This document shows positions 14,131 through 23,472 of a stretch of DNA of 64,000 nucleotides, in pieces (position 1 is the first letter of the stretch; each line of letters begins with the position of its first letter). Made by a program: the position numbers and the translations under genes. Under the pieces are notes generated by a model. That model did not search any database. It had not been told where the DNA came from and worked only from the letters and a program-made list of their open reading frames with translations. This DNA comes from Microvirga lotononidis. GTDB taxonomy: Bacteria; Pseudomonadota; Alphaproteobacteria; Rhizobiales; Beijerinckiaceae. The stretch spans positions 3,050,001-3,114,000 of the forward strand of contig NZ_CP141048.1 of the NCBI RefSeq assembly GCF_034627025.1, in the 5' to 3' direction.

Positions 14131-15060
14131 ATGAGCCACGCTAGCGCCGCCATGCCGGGTCAAAGCCTGAAAGGGATCGACGGGACGACGCTGGGGCTCT
14201 ACGCCGCCACGGTGTTCCTGTGGGGCGTGAGCTGGATCGGGATCCGGGCGCAGCTCGGCGTGGTGGCGCCGGAGATGTCGGTGCTGTGGCGGTTCCTGCT
14301 CGCGGCCGCGCTCATGTGGGCCTGGGTGCTCGCCACCGGGCACCGGGTGCGCTTTCCGGCGGCCGATCACCTGCGCTTCGCCGCGGTGGGGTGCTGCCTG
14401 TTCTCGTTCAACTTCATCTCGTTCTATTACGGCGGTTTGAGCGTGCCGTCCGGGCTGCTCTCGGTGGTGTTCTCGCTCGCCTCCGTGTTCAACCTCGTGC
14501 TCGGCTTCCTCGTGTTCCGGCAGAAGGTCGAGCCGCGGGTGGCGCTCGGCGGCGTGATCGGGGTGGCGGGAATCGCGTTCCTGTTTTGGCCGGAAATCAC
14601 CGGCGCGGGCTTCAACGCGGCGGCCCTCAAGGGGCTGGCGCTCTGCGTGATGGGCACGCTGTTCTTCTGCTCGGGCAACATGATCTCGACAGTGGTGCAA
14701 CGCCGGGGCGTGCCGCTTCTCTCGGCCACCGCCTGGGGCATGACCTATGGCTGCGCGGTGCTGCTGGCGCTGAACCTGTTGCGCGGCAACGCCTTCATCA
14801 TCGAGCCGACCGTGAAGTACGTCGGCTCGCTCGTCTATCTCTCCATCGGCGCGTCGGTGCTGGCCTTCATGTCGTATCTCACCCTGCTGCGGCGGCTCGG
14901 GGCCGCGCGGGCGGGCTATGCCACGGTGCTGTTTCCCATCGTGGCGCTCACGGTCTCGACCCTGATCGAGGGCTATGTGTGGACGCCGCTCGCCATGATC
15001 GGCGTCGTGCTGGCGCTCGCCGGCAACGTGCTCGTGCTGCGCCGGCCCGCGACGAAGTGA
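14131..15060 (+). CDS. EamA/DMT family transporter
   Basis: A 309-residue inner-membrane protein with about ten hydrophobic spans in two repeated EamA halves. The first begins LGLYAATVFLWGVSWIGIRA with MSVLWRFLLAAALMWAWVL; the second has LSATAWGMTYGCAVLLALN and ends LAMIGVVLALAGNVLVLRRP. Members export metabolites such as amino acids or purines, or import sugars; the substrate cannot be told. It converges with a LysR regulator whose stop lies seven bases beyond this stop. The upstream region carries the GTTCCA cluster. Confidence 0.88.
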   Translation: MSHASAAMPGQSLKGIDGTTLGLYAATVFLWGVSWIGIRAQLGVVAPEMSVLWRFLLAAALMWAWVLATGHRVRFPAADHLRFAAVGCCLFSFNFISFYYGGLSVPSGLLSVVFSLASVFNLVLGFLVFRQKVEPRVALGGVIGVAGIAFLFWPEITGAGFNAAALKGLALCVMGTLFFCSGNMISTVVQRRGVPLLSATAWGMTYGCAVLLALNLLRGNAFIIEPTVKYVGSLVYLSIGASVLAFMSYLTLLRRLGAARAGYATVLFPIVALTVSTLIEGYVWTPLAMIGVVLALAGNVLVLRRPATK

Positions 15061-15066
15061 GCGGGA

Positions 15067-15957
15067 TCACTCGGCGGCGAGCGGCGCCATCGGGCGGGTC
15101 GAGCCGAGATTGTCGAGCGACTGCTTGATGTGGAAGCCGAGCGCGTCCGCGAGCGGGTTCTCCTCGCCGCGCGCGCGGATCAGGCCGATCTTGCACGAGG
15201 GCAGGGCCGGGAAGCCATCGGACGGCCCGAGGATCCGCATGCCGGGCCGCACGGCGCTCTCCGGGAGAACCGAGACCGCGAGGCCCGCCAGGACGGCCGC
15301 GCCCACGGCGGTCGAGTGATAGCTCACATAGGCGACGCGGAAGGCGCGGTCCGCGCTCTCCAGGGCTTCCGTGGCCGAGTGGCGCCAGTCGCAGTTCGGG
15401 CGGCCGAGCGCCAGGGGGACGGGGCTTTCCTCGTGCACCCCGTGACGGGCCGAGGTCACCCAGAGCAGCTGCTCGATGCGCACGATCTCGGACGGGCCGC
15501 GCCGGTCCACATGGGTGATGATCGCGAGGTCGAGGTCCCCGTGCTGCACCCGCTCGATCAGGTTGTGGCTCGGCTCGCACACCACCGTCACCTCGGCCTT
15601 CGGGTTGGAGCGCGAGAAGCGCGCCAGGATCTCCGGCAGGTAGCGGTCGGCGTAATCGTCGGGGAGCCCCAAGCGCACCCGGCCGGTGAGCTCGTGCTCG
15701 TTGAAGGAGGCCATGCATTCCGCGTTCAGCCGCACGATCCGGCGCGCATAGTCGAGCAGGCGCTCGCCCTCGTCGGTGAGCTTCGACAGGCGCCCGTCGC
15801 GCTCGAAGATCGCCCGGCCGACCCGGTCCTCCAGCCGCTTCATCTGCATGGACACCGCGCTCTGCGTCTTGTGCACGATCTCCGCCGCGCGGGTGAACGA
15901 CCCCGTATCGGCGATGGCCACGAAGGTCCGGAGCTGGTCGATATCAAGCAGATGCAT
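15067..15957 (-). CDS. LysR family transcriptional regulator
   Basis: A 296-residue LysR protein. The N-terminal winged HTH covers residues 1-62 (LDIDQLRTFVAIADTGSFTR, AAEIVHKTQSAVSMQMKRLE, then IFERDGR). The LysR substrate domain follows from about residue 88 (GRVRLGLPDDYADRYLPEIL). ATG 15957 is chosen because GAGGG lies eight bases upstream and the domain begins there; the frame runs to 16014. It is tail-to-tail with the DMT transporter, so it is not its classic divergent regulator. The promoter area before it leads directly to the second TGGAAC cluster. Confidence 0.88.
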   Translation of the reverse strand: MHLLDIDQLRTFVAIADTGSFTRAAEIVHKTQSAVSMQMKRLEDRVGRAIFERDGRLSKLTDEGERLLDYARRIVRLNAECMASFNEHELTGRVRLGLPDDYADRYLPEILARFSRSNPKAEVTVVCEPSHNLIERVQHGDLDLAIITHVDRRGPSEIVRIEQLLWVTSARHGVHEESPVPLALGRPNCDWRHSATEALESADRAFRVAYVSYHSTAVGAAVLAGLAVSVLPESAVRPGMRILGPSDGFPALPSCKIGLIRARGEENPLADALGFHIKQSLDNLGSTRPMAPLAAE

Positions 15958-16116
15958 GGCAACACCCTCATCATCAATCAAGTTGATGATACATATCTCA
16001 AACAATCGTTTCAAGTGATGATAATCATCTGGTACACATCTCCCAGCCCTTGGAAATTCATAATGATTTTCAAGGAGTTAAATGGAAGCTCAGTAGCATG
16101 AGCTTCCATGCGAATT

Positions 16117-16251
16117 TGGAATGCCGTGGAATATCCTCTTGGAACGGAGGGGTGAAACGCCCTGGAACGTTCCAGGGGATTCTCCTGGAACGCCCTGGAA
16201 CAGGTGCTGGAACACCTGGAACGCAGGAAAAACCCGTTCCACGGCATTCCA
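16117..16251. repeat. Cluster of TGGAAC/GTTCCA hexamers, copy 2, inside a 15-base inverted repeat
   Basis: TGGAATGCCGTGGAA (16117-16131) is repeated inverted at 16237-16251. Between and at the arms lie eight TGGAAC/GTTCCA hexamers (16140, 16163, 16169, 16186, 16196, 16208, 16217, 16236), including the perfect 16-base palindrome CCTGGAACGTTCCAGG at 16161-16176. It sits upstream of the DUF1127 gene. Confidence 0.8.
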
Positions 16252-16289
16252 GAGCCAGCGCATTGAACGTGAGAGCAAGGAGACCTCCG

Positions 16290-16616
16290 ATGAACCGGTC
16301 TGCATTTTCGTCCATGACCTTCTCAGGAACGACCACTCTGGGGCTGCTGGCCCGCGCCCTCACGAATCTCGTCGTCGCGCTGAAGCACCGCCGAGAGGTC
16401 AAACATCTCGCCGAGTTCGACGACCGGATGCTCGCGGATATCGGCCTCACCCGCAGCGACGTGACGAGCGCGCTGGACGAGCCTCTCATCCGCAACCCGT
16501 CATGGGTGTTGGTTCGAAGTGCGGAGCGACACTCCCGTGCCGAGAGGCCCCATTATGCAGCGAAGCCGGTCCGACCCGTGGTTCCGATGGTGAGGCCGAT
16601 CAAGCGCTGCGCCTAG
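16290..16616 (+). CDS. DUF1127 family protein
   Basis: A 108-residue protein. Residues 38-60 carry the DUF1127 signature (REVKHLAEFDDRMLADIGLT, then RSDV). It is preceded by a leader with hydrophobic character (TTLGLLARALTNLVVAL) and followed by a basic tail longer than usual for the family (most members are 45-70 residues). Alphaproteobacterial DUF1127 proteins are implicated in RNA-based phosphate and carbon regulation. AAGGAG precedes ATG 16290. The dense TGGAAC cluster lies 40 bases upstream and may be its control region. Confidence 0.78.
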   Translation: MNRSAFSSMTFSGTTTLGLLARALTNLVVALKHRREVKHLAEFDDRMLADIGLTRSDVTSALDEPLIRNPSWVLVRSAERHSRAERPHYAAKPVRPVVPMVRPIKRCA

Positions 16617-17335
16617 TCCTTCTTGCCCTGGCTCTGCCAGGCATCGGTGAAGATCGACTGGAGGGACGCGAGATATTGCAACTGCATCTCGCGTCCTTTT
16701 TCCATCATCTCGTCGAAGGACGGGGAGGAGGGCGGCTCCTCCTGCGGGGCTTCCGGCGGGGGCGCCTTGAGAACGCTCGCCATCATGTCCTCGAACGGGT
16801 TGGCATGCTCCTTCTCAGGTGTCGCCGCCGTCATCCATCCGGCCCAGAGATCGGCCCAAGGGTTCGCGCTGCCGGGCTTGTCATTCGAGGATGCGAATGA
16901 TTGCAGGGCCTGTGCGTGGGCGGCCATCCAGTGCGACATGCCCCCGGCCATGATGCCGGCCAGGAGCGGCAGCAATTGCTGCATGGTCTCGGTGCTGATC
17001 CCCGCGTAATCGGCGGCCTGATGCGCCACGCGGCGGCTGACCTCGTCGGAGCCGAAAAGCTGGTCCAGCAGTCGTCTGCCCTCCTGCTGCGCCTGCGGCG
17101 TGAAGGGACTGCCGGCCGCCTGCCAGAAATTCTGGTAGGCTCCGCTCATCATCGGTTGGAAGAAGCGGGCCGGGTTGCTGGACGCGGTGGCGTGCTGCAG
17201 CGCCATGGCGAAGGCGGGCATGAAAGCCGCCATGGTTTTCTGGGTCTGATCGCCCGACAGGTTGAACTGCTGTGCGAGGGAGGCCAGGGCTGCACTGGTC
17301 TGCGCTTGGCGCATCAGGTCGAACCAGTTGAACAT
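16613..17335 (-). CDS. DUF937-like hypothetical protein
   Basis: A 240-residue soluble protein rich in Ala, Gln and Met. It begins MFNWFDLMRQAQTSAALASL and contains a helical repeat region (LAQQFNLSGDQTQKTMAAFM; RVAHQAADYAGISTETMQQL; LLPLLAGIMAGGMSHWMAAH) typical of DUF937 (YidB-like) proteins. The C-terminal quarter is proline and glutamate rich. Function is unknown; some relatives associate with polyhydroxyalkanoate granules, but nothing here shows that. Its 3' end overlaps the end of the DUF1127 gene by four bases, tail to tail. It may be transcribed with the MATE gene upstream. Confidence 0.75.
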   Translation of the reverse strand: MFNWFDLMRQAQTSAALASLAQQFNLSGDQTQKTMAAFMPAFAMALQHATASSNPARFFQPMMSGAYQNFWQAAGSPFTPQAQQEGRRLLDQLFGSDEVSRRVAHQAADYAGISTETMQQLLPLLAGIMAGGMSHWMAAHAQALQSFASSNDKPGSANPWADLWAGWMTAATPEKEHANPFEDMMASVLKAPPPEAPQEEPPSSPSFDEMMEKGREMQLQYLASLQSIFTDAWQSQGKKD

Positions 17336-17372
17336 GACAGCCTCCTCCGGGTGAAACGCTGCGGTTGATGTC

Positions 17373-18752
17373 TCACACCGCCGGGATAGCTTGCCTCTCC
17401 AAACGCCGGATTGTCCAGAACGCAGTGATGATGGCCGCGATCCCGAACACCACGGACCCTGCTCCGATCCCCACGAGAGCCCCCTTGGGCCCGCCGATCT
17501 CGGCGCCGAAATAGGCGAAGGGGATCATCCCCAGGGTGGCCCGGCCCCAGTTGAAGAAGGTGGAAAGCAGGGGATAGCCAAGGTTGTTGAACGAGGCATT
17601 CGCCACGAAGACGAGGCTGACGAAGAACCAGATGAAGCCGCTGAGCTGGCAGAAGACCTGGACGATCTCGGCAGTCGCCGGAGGGGCATTGAAGGCTCGC
17701 GTAATCGGAACCTGCACGAGGACGAGCATCAGCCACACGCTGCCCACATAGACGATGGTGAAGGTCAGCGCGTCCCTGAGGGTCTGCTTCATGCGGTCGT
17801 AGCGCTGCGCGCCCCAGTTCTGCCCGAGCACCGGTCCGATGGCGCCGGCCAGCGCGAAGACACCCGCGAAGGCCACGGGGGTGACGCGGTCGATGATCGC
17901 GGAGGCGGCAATCGCCTGATCGCCGAACCGCGCCATCACGCCCGTGAAGAACGCGTTGGCCGCGGGAGCCGCGATGTTGGTGAGAATGGCCGGGATGGCG
18001 ATGGCGAAGAACGGTCGCGCGTCGGTGAAGAGCGCAGCCCAGTCGGGGCGCCTCAGCAGGTCGTGAGCGCGGGTGAGATAGAGAAAGCTCACATAGACAT
18101 AGGCGACGCGTGCGATGTTGATGGTGACCGCCGCGCCGTTGGTCTTGAGGCCCAGTCCGAAGATGAGGATGGGGTCGAGGACGACCGTGACGGCGGCCAC
18201 CGACAAGGTGGCATACATGCTGCGCTTGGCGTCGCCCGCCGCGCGAAGGACGGTGGAGAACGCCATGCCGATGGCCATGAGAACGTTGGTCGGCAGCGCG
18301 ATCCAGAGGAAGTTCCTTGCCACCTCGTAGGTCTGCTCGCTGGCGCCGATCATGGTCAGGATCGTGGGCAGCAGGGGCAGGATGATCAGGCTGACGACGG
18401 CCGCGACGGCCGCCATGAGGATGCTGCACGATGTCGCCAACCGGCGAGCATCGTCCGGCCTGCGCGCTCCGAGAGACCGGGACACGAGCGCTCCGATGGG
18501 AATCATCAGGCCCACATTGATGGAGATCGTGAAGAACATCACGACGGTGGCGAGCCCGACGCCGGCCGTCAGGCTCGGGTCGTTCAGCCACGATATGTAG
18601 AGAAGCGACACGAGATCGACGATGAAGATCGCCACGAGGCCGGCCGCTCCCGTTCCCGTCATGACGAGAACATGGCGCATGGTCGAGCCGACGACGAAGC
18701 GCGGAGGCTCGTTCGGAGCCTCGGCCGTTTTCACGGAAGGATTGGAATCCAT
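17373..18752 (-). CDS. MATE family efflux transporter
   Basis: A 459-residue protein with about twelve hydrophobic spans in two MATE halves. VSLLYISWLNDPSLTAGVGL, IGALVSRSLGARRPDDARRL and LGQNWGAQRYDRM match the conserved MatE positions, the last two being the paired GA-R motifs. It exports cationic or organic compounds using Na+ or H+. The ATG (18750-18752) shares a base with the TAA stop of the upstream antiporter (TAATG), so the two are translationally coupled. A 12-residue hydrophilic N-terminus precedes the first span. The substrate is unknown. Confidence 0.9.
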   Translation of the reverse strand: MDSNPSVKTAEAPNEPPRFVVGSTMRHVLVMTGTGAAGLVAIFIVDLVSLLYISWLNDPSLTAGVGLATVVMFFTISINVGLMIPIGALVSRSLGARRPDDARRLATSCSILMAAVAAVVSLIILPLLPTILTMIGASEQTYEVARNFLWIALPTNVLMAIGMAFSTVLRAAGDAKRSMYATLSVAAVTVVLDPILIFGLGLKTNGAAVTINIARVAYVYVSFLYLTRAHDLLRRPDWAALFTDARPFFAIAIPAILTNIAAPAANAFFTGVMARFGDQAIAASAIIDRVTPVAFAGVFALAGAIGPVLGQNWGAQRYDRMKQTLRDALTFTIVYVGSVWLMLVLVQVPITRAFNAPPATAEIVQVFCQLSGFIWFFVSLVFVANASFNNLGYPLLSTFFNWGRATLGMIPFAYFGAEIGGPKGALVGIGAGSVVFGIAAIITAFWTIRRLERQAIPAV

Positions 18753-20608
18753 TACAGCACGCCTTCGCCGAGAATGTCCCGCGTCTCGGGACTGAGAGCC
18801 CTGGCCCGGCTCGTGGGAACGGTGAGCGGCTCGGGAGTGATCTTGGAGCCCACCACGAGCTCCGCGCCGCCCATGGAGCCGACTTCCTTCTGCAGCACAA
18901 GGCGCGCGATGTCGCGCTTGCGCACGTCGTTGGCCGCGGCTGCGGCGGCCTCGGGCTCGGTCCCGAGTTCTTCGAGCGCCGCACGCCCGAACACGATGGC
19001 GGATTCGAACACCTCGCGGATCTGATAATCCACGTCCCGGTTCATGAGTTCGATGGCGTGGATGCGGTCGAAGGCGCGCACGAAGCTGCGGGCGTTCTGG
19101 AAGTTCTCGTGAATGATCTCGATGATCTTCAGGATCGCATCGTGATCGTCGATGCAGATGCAGATCATCTCGGCCTTTTCGGCGCCGGCCGCGCGCAGCA
19201 CGTCGAGACGGGTTCCGTCGCCGTAATAGACCTGAAGCCCGAAGCGTCCCGCATCGCGAATGCGTTCCACATCCTTGTCGATCACGGTCGCTTCTATGCC
19301 TTGCGCCAGCAGAACCTGGTTCACGATCTGGCCGAAGCGGCCGAAGCCGATCACGAGAACGCGGCTTTCGAGTTCGCCTTCCTGGCCGAGAAGACCTGAT
19401 TCATCAGGCTGTTCCTCGCTCTCTCCCCTCTTGGCGAGCATTCTCTCGACGAGGGTCGACAGGAGCGGGCCGAGCAACATGGTGATGGCGGCAAGGGCCG
19501 TGACGGGCTGCGCCTCGGCCGTGGACATGAGGCCGAGACCTGTCGCGACGGGGAGCAGGACGAAGGCGAACTCGCCCGCCGTGCAAAGCAAGGCTCCGGA
19601 GCGCAGCCCGTCGCGCCAGCTCGCGCCGAACAATCTCGACAGGAGAGCGATGAGAAGGCTCTTGCCGACGATCACGACGGGCGTCGCGATGGTGAGCAGA
19701 AGCCATTGCTCGCGGACGAGAGCGAGATCGATCGACATGCCCACGCTCATGAAGAACAGGCCGAGCAGCATGCCGCGGAAGGGTTCGATATCGGCCTCGA
19801 GCTGATGCCGGAAGTTCGATTCGGCGAGCAGCAGCCCCGCGAGGAAAGCGCCCATCGCCATGGAGAGGCCGACTTCCTGCATGAGCAGCGCGGCACCGAG
19901 CACGACCAGCAGGGCAGATGCGGTCATGACCTCGCGGGCGCCGCTGCGGGCGAGAATGCGAAAGAAGGGGTTGAGGCCATAGCGGCCGATCAGCACGACC
20001 GCGCCGATGCCGACCAGCGCCTCGCCGACAGCCAGAAGGCGGTCCATGAGCGAGCCGTGTTCCGCGGCCGCCCCGGACGCGAGAAGCGGCAGAACGGCCA
20101 GGAGAGGAACGACCGACAGGTCCTGGAACAGCAGGATCGCGAATGATCGCTGGCCGTAGGGGGTCTGAAGGTCGTTCCGCTCGCCCAGCATCTGCAGGGC
20201 GATGGCCGTCGCCGAGAGCGCGACGGCCGCGCCGGTGACGAACGAGGCCTTGGGAGTGAAGCCGACGAGATAGGCCGCGCCGCCGAGGCAGAGGGTGGTC
20301 ACGGCCAATTGGGCGAAGCCGAGGCCGAAGATGTCCCGCTTCATCTCCCAGAGATGGGACAGCTTCAGCTCCAGACCGATGATGAACAGGAGCAGCACCA
20401 CCCCCAGCTCCGCCACCGTGGCAATGGTCTGGGGATCCTCCACCAGGCTCAGGCCCGACGGGCCGATGGCCACGCCGGCGGCGAGGTAGCCCAGAACGGC
20501 GCTCAAGCCCAGGAGCCGGAACACGGGTACGGCCACGACCGCTGCCGCACAGAAGGTCAGGACGGGCGGTAGGAAACTGACATGCGAAGCGGTGGAGGCC
20601 ATGGGCAA
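18752..20608 (-). CDS. KefB/KefC-type cation:proton antiporter (CPA2) with TrkA-N domain
   Basis: A 618-residue protein. Residues 1-390 hold about twelve spans of the Na/H exchanger fold (FRLLGLSAVLGYLAAGVAIG; VVLLLFIIGLELKLS; ALSATAIALQML). Residues 410-530 form a Rossmann TrkA-N domain with the glycine motif VLVIGFGRFGQIVNQVLL and the VIDKDVERI strand. E. coli KefB and KefC release potassium during electrophile stress under glutathione control; this homologue may do the same. No KefG/KefF partner is adjacent, but a MATE exporter is coupled downstream, which suggests a detoxification operon. Confidence 0.9.
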   Translation of the reverse strand: MPMASTASHVSFLPPVLTFCAAAVVAVPVFRLLGLSAVLGYLAAGVAIGPSGLSLVEDPQTIATVAELGVVLLLFIIGLELKLSHLWEMKRDIFGLGFAQLAVTTLCLGGAAYLVGFTPKASFVTGAAVALSATAIALQMLGERNDLQTPYGQRSFAILLFQDLSVVPLLAVLPLLASGAAAEHGSLMDRLLAVGEALVGIGAVVLIGRYGLNPFFRILARSGAREVMTASALLVVLGAALLMQEVGLSMAMGAFLAGLLLAESNFRHQLEADIEPFRGMLLGLFFMSVGMSIDLALVREQWLLLTIATPVVIVGKSLLIALLSRLFGASWRDGLRSGALLCTAGEFAFVLLPVATGLGLMSTAEAQPVTALAAITMLLGPLLSTLVERMLAKRGESEEQPDESGLLGQEGELESRVLVIGFGRFGQIVNQVLLAQGIEATVIDKDVERIRDAGRFGLQVYYGDGTRLDVLRAAGAEKAEMICICIDDHDAILKIIEIIHENFQNARSFVRAFDRIHAIELMNRDVDYQIREVFESAIVFGRAALEELGTEPEAAAAAANDVRKRDIARLVLQKEVGSMGGAELVVGSKITPEPLTVPTSRARALSPETRDILGEGVL

Positions 20609-20703
20609 TCGGCGAGGTGAGGGGTTGTTTCACCTTTCTAGGGACTCTGACGGGCGAGGGCGAGCGTTTCTTGCCGAAGGAGGTTCCGTTTCGTGACCTG
20701 TCG

Positions 20704-20756
20704 CACAGGATCAGGATCAGGATCCCCGATACGAGGCCGGTGATCCTGATCCTGTG
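20704..20756. repeat. 16-base perfect inverted repeat
   Basis: CACAGGATCAGGATCA (20704-20719) pairs exactly with TGATCCTGATCCTGTG (20741-20756), with a 21-base loop. It lies in the divergent control region between the antiporter and ispH. The loop includes GAGGCCGG, reminiscent of the GGCCGG palindrome family. Confidence 0.75.
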
Positions 20757-20779
20757 AGGTGTAGTGCCTTTCCGCAGCG

Positions 20780-20809
20780 GGATGGCTGGGACAGGCCCGG
20801 CCATGACGT
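20780..20809. repeat. Dispersed palindrome, GGCCGG family (degenerate)
   Basis: GATGGCTGGGACAGGCCCGG then CCATGACGTC is an imperfect copy of the family. It lies 80 bases before ispH, close to its expected promoter. Confidence 0.5.
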
Positions 20810-20887
20810 CAGAGGGTGTCACCCCACCGCGAATAAGCGTCGCTCCCGCTTGACAGGAGGGGCCTCGTCTCGCCACATCGCCGGATC

Positions 20888-21847
20888 ATGACGAAGCCCT
20901 CTCTCGACATTCTGCTCTGTGCCCCGCGCGGCTTCTGCGCCGGGGTCGTCCGTGCCATCGATGCGGTCGAGAAGGCGCTCGCGATCCATGGAGCGCCGGT
21001 CTATGTGCGCCATGAGATCGTGCACAACAAATATGTCGTGGAAAACCTGAGGCGGAAGGGCGCGGTCTTCGTCCGGGAACTCGACGAGGTGCCCGACACG
21101 AAGGCTCCGGTGATCTTCTCGGCTCATGGCGTTCCCAAATCGGTGCCGGAGGCAGCCCGGGCCCGCAACCTTTTCGGGATCGATGCCACCTGTCCGCTGG
21201 TGACGAAGGTGCACCGGGAGGCGCAGGTCCATCACAAGCGGGGCCGCCATATCATCCTGATCGGCCATGCGGGCCACCCGGAGGTGGTCGGCACCATGGG
21301 CCAGTTGCCCGAAGGCGCCGCCACTCTGGTGGAGACCGTGGACGACATCGCCCGGCTCCGGCCTGTGGACCCGGACAATCTAGCCTTCGTCACCCAGACG
21401 ACCCTCTCGGTCGACGACACCCAGGACATGGTGGACGCCCTGAGGGCCCGGTTCCCGACGATCGTCGGTCCGCACAAGGAAGACATCTGCTACGCCACCA
21501 CGAACCGCCAGGGCGCGGTGAAGCGCGTGGCACCCCAGGTCGATGCCATGATCGTCGTGGGCTCGCCCAATTCCTCCAATTCCCAGCGCCTCCGTGAGGT
21601 CGCCGAGCGCGAGGGGTGTCCCCTGGTCCGGCTGATCCTGCGGGCCGACGACATCGACTGGAACCTGTTCGGCAATATTCGTAAGCTGGGAATCACGGCC
21701 GGGGCCTCCGCGCCCGAGATCCTCGTCGAGGAGATCATCGACGCCTTCGCCGAACGTTTCGAGGTCTCGGTCGAAAGCGTGTCGACGGCGGATGAGAGCG
21801 TGTTCTTTCCTTTGCCTCGCGAGCTTCGTGAGCAGGCGGCGGAGTAA
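20888..21847 (+). CDS. ispH: 4-hydroxy-3-methylbut-2-enyl diphosphate reductase
   Basis: A 319-residue IspH. It makes isopentenyl and dimethylallyl diphosphate in the last step of the MEP isoprenoid pathway. The iron-sulfur ligands are Cys17 in [14 protein letters not shown], the Cys in [11 protein letters not shown] and the Cys in [32 protein letters not shown] and [14 protein letters not shown] are the conserved substrate-binding segments. The full family length is present. It begins an operon with thrB, whose GTG follows the stop by three bases, and rnhA, an arrangement common in rhizobia. Confidence 0.96.
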   Translation: MTKPSLDILLCAPRGFCAGVVRAIDAVEKALAIHGAPVYVRHEIVHNKYVVENLRRKGAVFVRELDEVPDTKAPVIFSAHGVPKSVPEAARARNLFGIDATCPLVTKVHREAQVHHKRGRHIILIGHAGHPEVVGTMGQLPEGAATLVETVDDIARLRPVDPDNLAFVTQTTLSVDDTQDMVDALRARFPTIVGPHKEDICYATTNRQGAVKRVAPQVDAMIVVGSPNSSNSQRLREVAEREGCPLVRLILRADDIDWNLFGNIRKLGITAGASAPEILVEEIIDAFAERFEVSVESVSTADESVFFPLPRELREQAAE

Positions 21848-21850
21848 GCG

Positions 21851-22816
21851 GTGGCGGTCTATACGGAAGTCAGCGACGAGGAGCTCTCGGCGTTCCTCGA
21901 AACCTACGACATCGGCACGGTGCTGTCCTACAAGGGCATCGCCGAAGGCGTGGAGAACACGAACTATTTCCTCCACACCACGAAGGGCTCCTACATCCTC
22001 ACACTCTACGAGAAGCGGGTGCGGGAGAGCGACCTGCCCTTCTTCCTCAGCCTGATGCAGCATCTGGCGCTCAAGGGGCTCAACTGTCCGTTGCCGGTGA
22101 ACAACCGCCGGGGCGAGGCCCTCGGGCGGGTTGCCGGCCGTCCGGCGGTCATCATCACCTTCCTCGATGGCATCGCGGTCCGTCGCCCCACGGCGCAGCA
22201 TTGCGGTGCCCTCGGCGCGGCCCTGGCGAGGCTGCATCTGGCCGGGCAGGATTTTGCCATGGAGCGGCCCAACGCCCTGTCTCTCGACGCCTGGGCGCCT
22301 CTCTTCGCGCAAGCCGAGGCTCAGGCCGATACCGTGTCGCCGGGCCTTGCGGAGCGGACGCGGCGGGAGCTCGCGAGCCTGGCGGAGGCTTGGCCCCGCA
22401 GCCTGCCGTCCGGCATCATCCATGCGGATCTGTTCACCGACAACGTGTTCTTCATCGGCTCCGAGGTTTCAGGGCTGATCGACTTCTATTTCGCCTGCAC
22501 GGATTCCTTCGCCTACGACGTCGCGATCTGCCTCAACGCCTGGTGCTTCGAGATCGATGCCTCGTTCAACCTCACCAAGGGCCGGGCGATGCTGGCGGGC
22601 TACCAGAGCGTCCGCAGGCTCGATGCGGACGAGGTCGAGGCCCTGCCGGTCCTCTGCCGCGGCTCGGCCATGCGCTTCATGCTGACCCGCCTGGTGGACT
22701 GGCTCAACGTTCCGCCGGGGGCGCTGGTGAAGCCGAAGGACCCGCTGGAATACGACCGGAAACTGAACTTCCATCGCCATGTGAAGCATGCGCGCGAATA
22801 CGGACTTGAAGCATGA
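21851..22816 (+). CDS. thrB: Homoserine kinase (type II, APH fold)
   Basis: A 321-residue homoserine kinase of the aminoglycoside-phosphotransferase fold, not the GHMP type of E. coli. [20 protein letters not shown] is the nucleotide-binding strand with the catalytic-site Lys replaced by the family pattern. [13 protein letters not shown] is the Brenner loop (Asp and Asn catalytic), and [18 protein letters not shown] carries the metal-binding Asp. It makes O-phosphohomoserine for threonine; thrC is at 29895-31310. It starts at GTG 21851, and its stop overlaps the rnhA ATG (ATGA). Confidence 0.94.
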   Translation: MAVYTEVSDEELSAFLETYDIGTVLSYKGIAEGVENTNYFLHTTKGSYILTLYEKRVRESDLPFFLSLMQHLALKGLNCPLPVNNRRGEALGRVAGRPAVIITFLDGIAVRRPTAQHCGALGAALARLHLAGQDFAMERPNALSLDAWAPLFAQAEAQADTVSPGLAERTRRELASLAEAWPRSLPSGIIHADLFTDNVFFIGSEVSGLIDFYFACTDSFAYDVAICLNAWCFEIDASFNLTKGRAMLAGYQSVRRLDADEVEALPVLCRGSAMRFMLTRLVDWLNVPPGALVKPKDPLEYDRKLNFHRHVKHAREYGLEA

Positions 22817-23280
22817 GCGCCCCGGAACGCATAACGATCTACACGGACGGCGCCTGCTCGGGAAATCCCGGGCCGGGGGGATGGGGTGCGATCCTGCTCT
22901 TCAAGGGCAGCGAGAAGGAGATCTCCGGCGGGGAGGCTTACACCACCAACAACCGCATGGAAATCCGCGCCGCCATCGAGGGGCTGAACGCCCTCAAGCG
23001 GCCCTGCGCGGTCGACCTGTTCACGGATTCGCAATATGTCCGCCAGGGCATCACGCAGTGGATGCACAACTGGAAGCGGCGCGGCTGGCGCACCGCCGAC
23101 AACAAGCCGGTGAAGAACGAGGATCTCTGGCGCGCGCTCGACGAGGCCGCCTCTCGGCACGACGTCGCTTGGCATTGGGTGAAGGGGCACGCGGACGATC
23201 CGACCAATATCCGCGTCGACGAACTGGCCGTCGCCGCCATGAAGCCGTTCAAGAAGGCTGGCCGGAGAGTGGGGGCCTGA
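22813..23280 (+). CDS. rnhA: Ribonuclease HI
   Basis: A 155-residue RNase HI that cuts RNA in RNA-DNA hybrids. The catalytic residues are visible: Asp in [17 protein letters not shown], Glu in [13 protein letters not shown], Asp in [11 protein letters not shown], and the His/Asp at [20 protein letters not shown]. The basic handle [19 protein letters not shown] is present. It is the last gene of ispH-thrB-rnhA, translationally coupled to thrB. Downstream is repeat-rich DNA, with convergent transcription of the peroxiredoxin. Confidence 0.95.
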   Translation: MSAPERITIYTDGACSGNPGPGGWGAILLFKGSEKEISGGEAYTTNNRMEIRAAIEGLNALKRPCAVDLFTDSQYVRQGITQWMHNWKRRGWRTADNKPVKNEDLWRALDEAASRHDVAWHWVKGHADDPTNIRVDELAVAAMKPFKKAGRRVGA

Positions 23281-23303
23281 CTTTTAGGGTCTCTTTTGCC
23301 TTT

Positions 23304-23338
23304 ACGTCATGGCCGGCCTCTCGCGCCGGCCATCTCGA
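23304..23338. repeat. Dispersed palindrome, GGCCGG family
   Basis: CGTCATGGCCGGCCTCTCGC continuing to GCCGGCCATC is a copy with a nine-base stem (ATGGCCGGC/GCCGGCCAT). It sits in the convergent gap between rnhA and the peroxiredoxin gene and may help terminate both. Confidence 0.65.
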
Positions 23339-23354
23339 TGATGAAAAGGGCTCC

Positions 23355-23462
23355 AGTGTCGTCCCCGGCGGGCCGAAGGCTCGGGAAGGGGATCCAGGGC
23401 GCGGAGCGTGCAATTGGATTCCCTTCCCCTCCGCTGCGCGTCCTTCCAGGAATGACACCGGG
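23355..23462. repeat. GGGAAGGGGATCCA inverted element, copy 1
   Basis: The left arm GTGTCGTCCCCGGC through GGGAAGGGGATCCA is mirrored by TTGGATTCCCTTCCCCTCCG through GGAATGACACC. A second copy is at 47186-47284. These long imperfect palindromes carry no coding capacity. Confidence 0.65.
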
Positions 23463-23472
23463 CGTTTAAGGC

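Noticed and set aside
13945..16251. TGGAAC/GTTCCA clusters as a CRISPR array
   Set aside because: The repeated unit is only six bases, in both orientations, with irregular spacing and no spacer pattern or cas genes.
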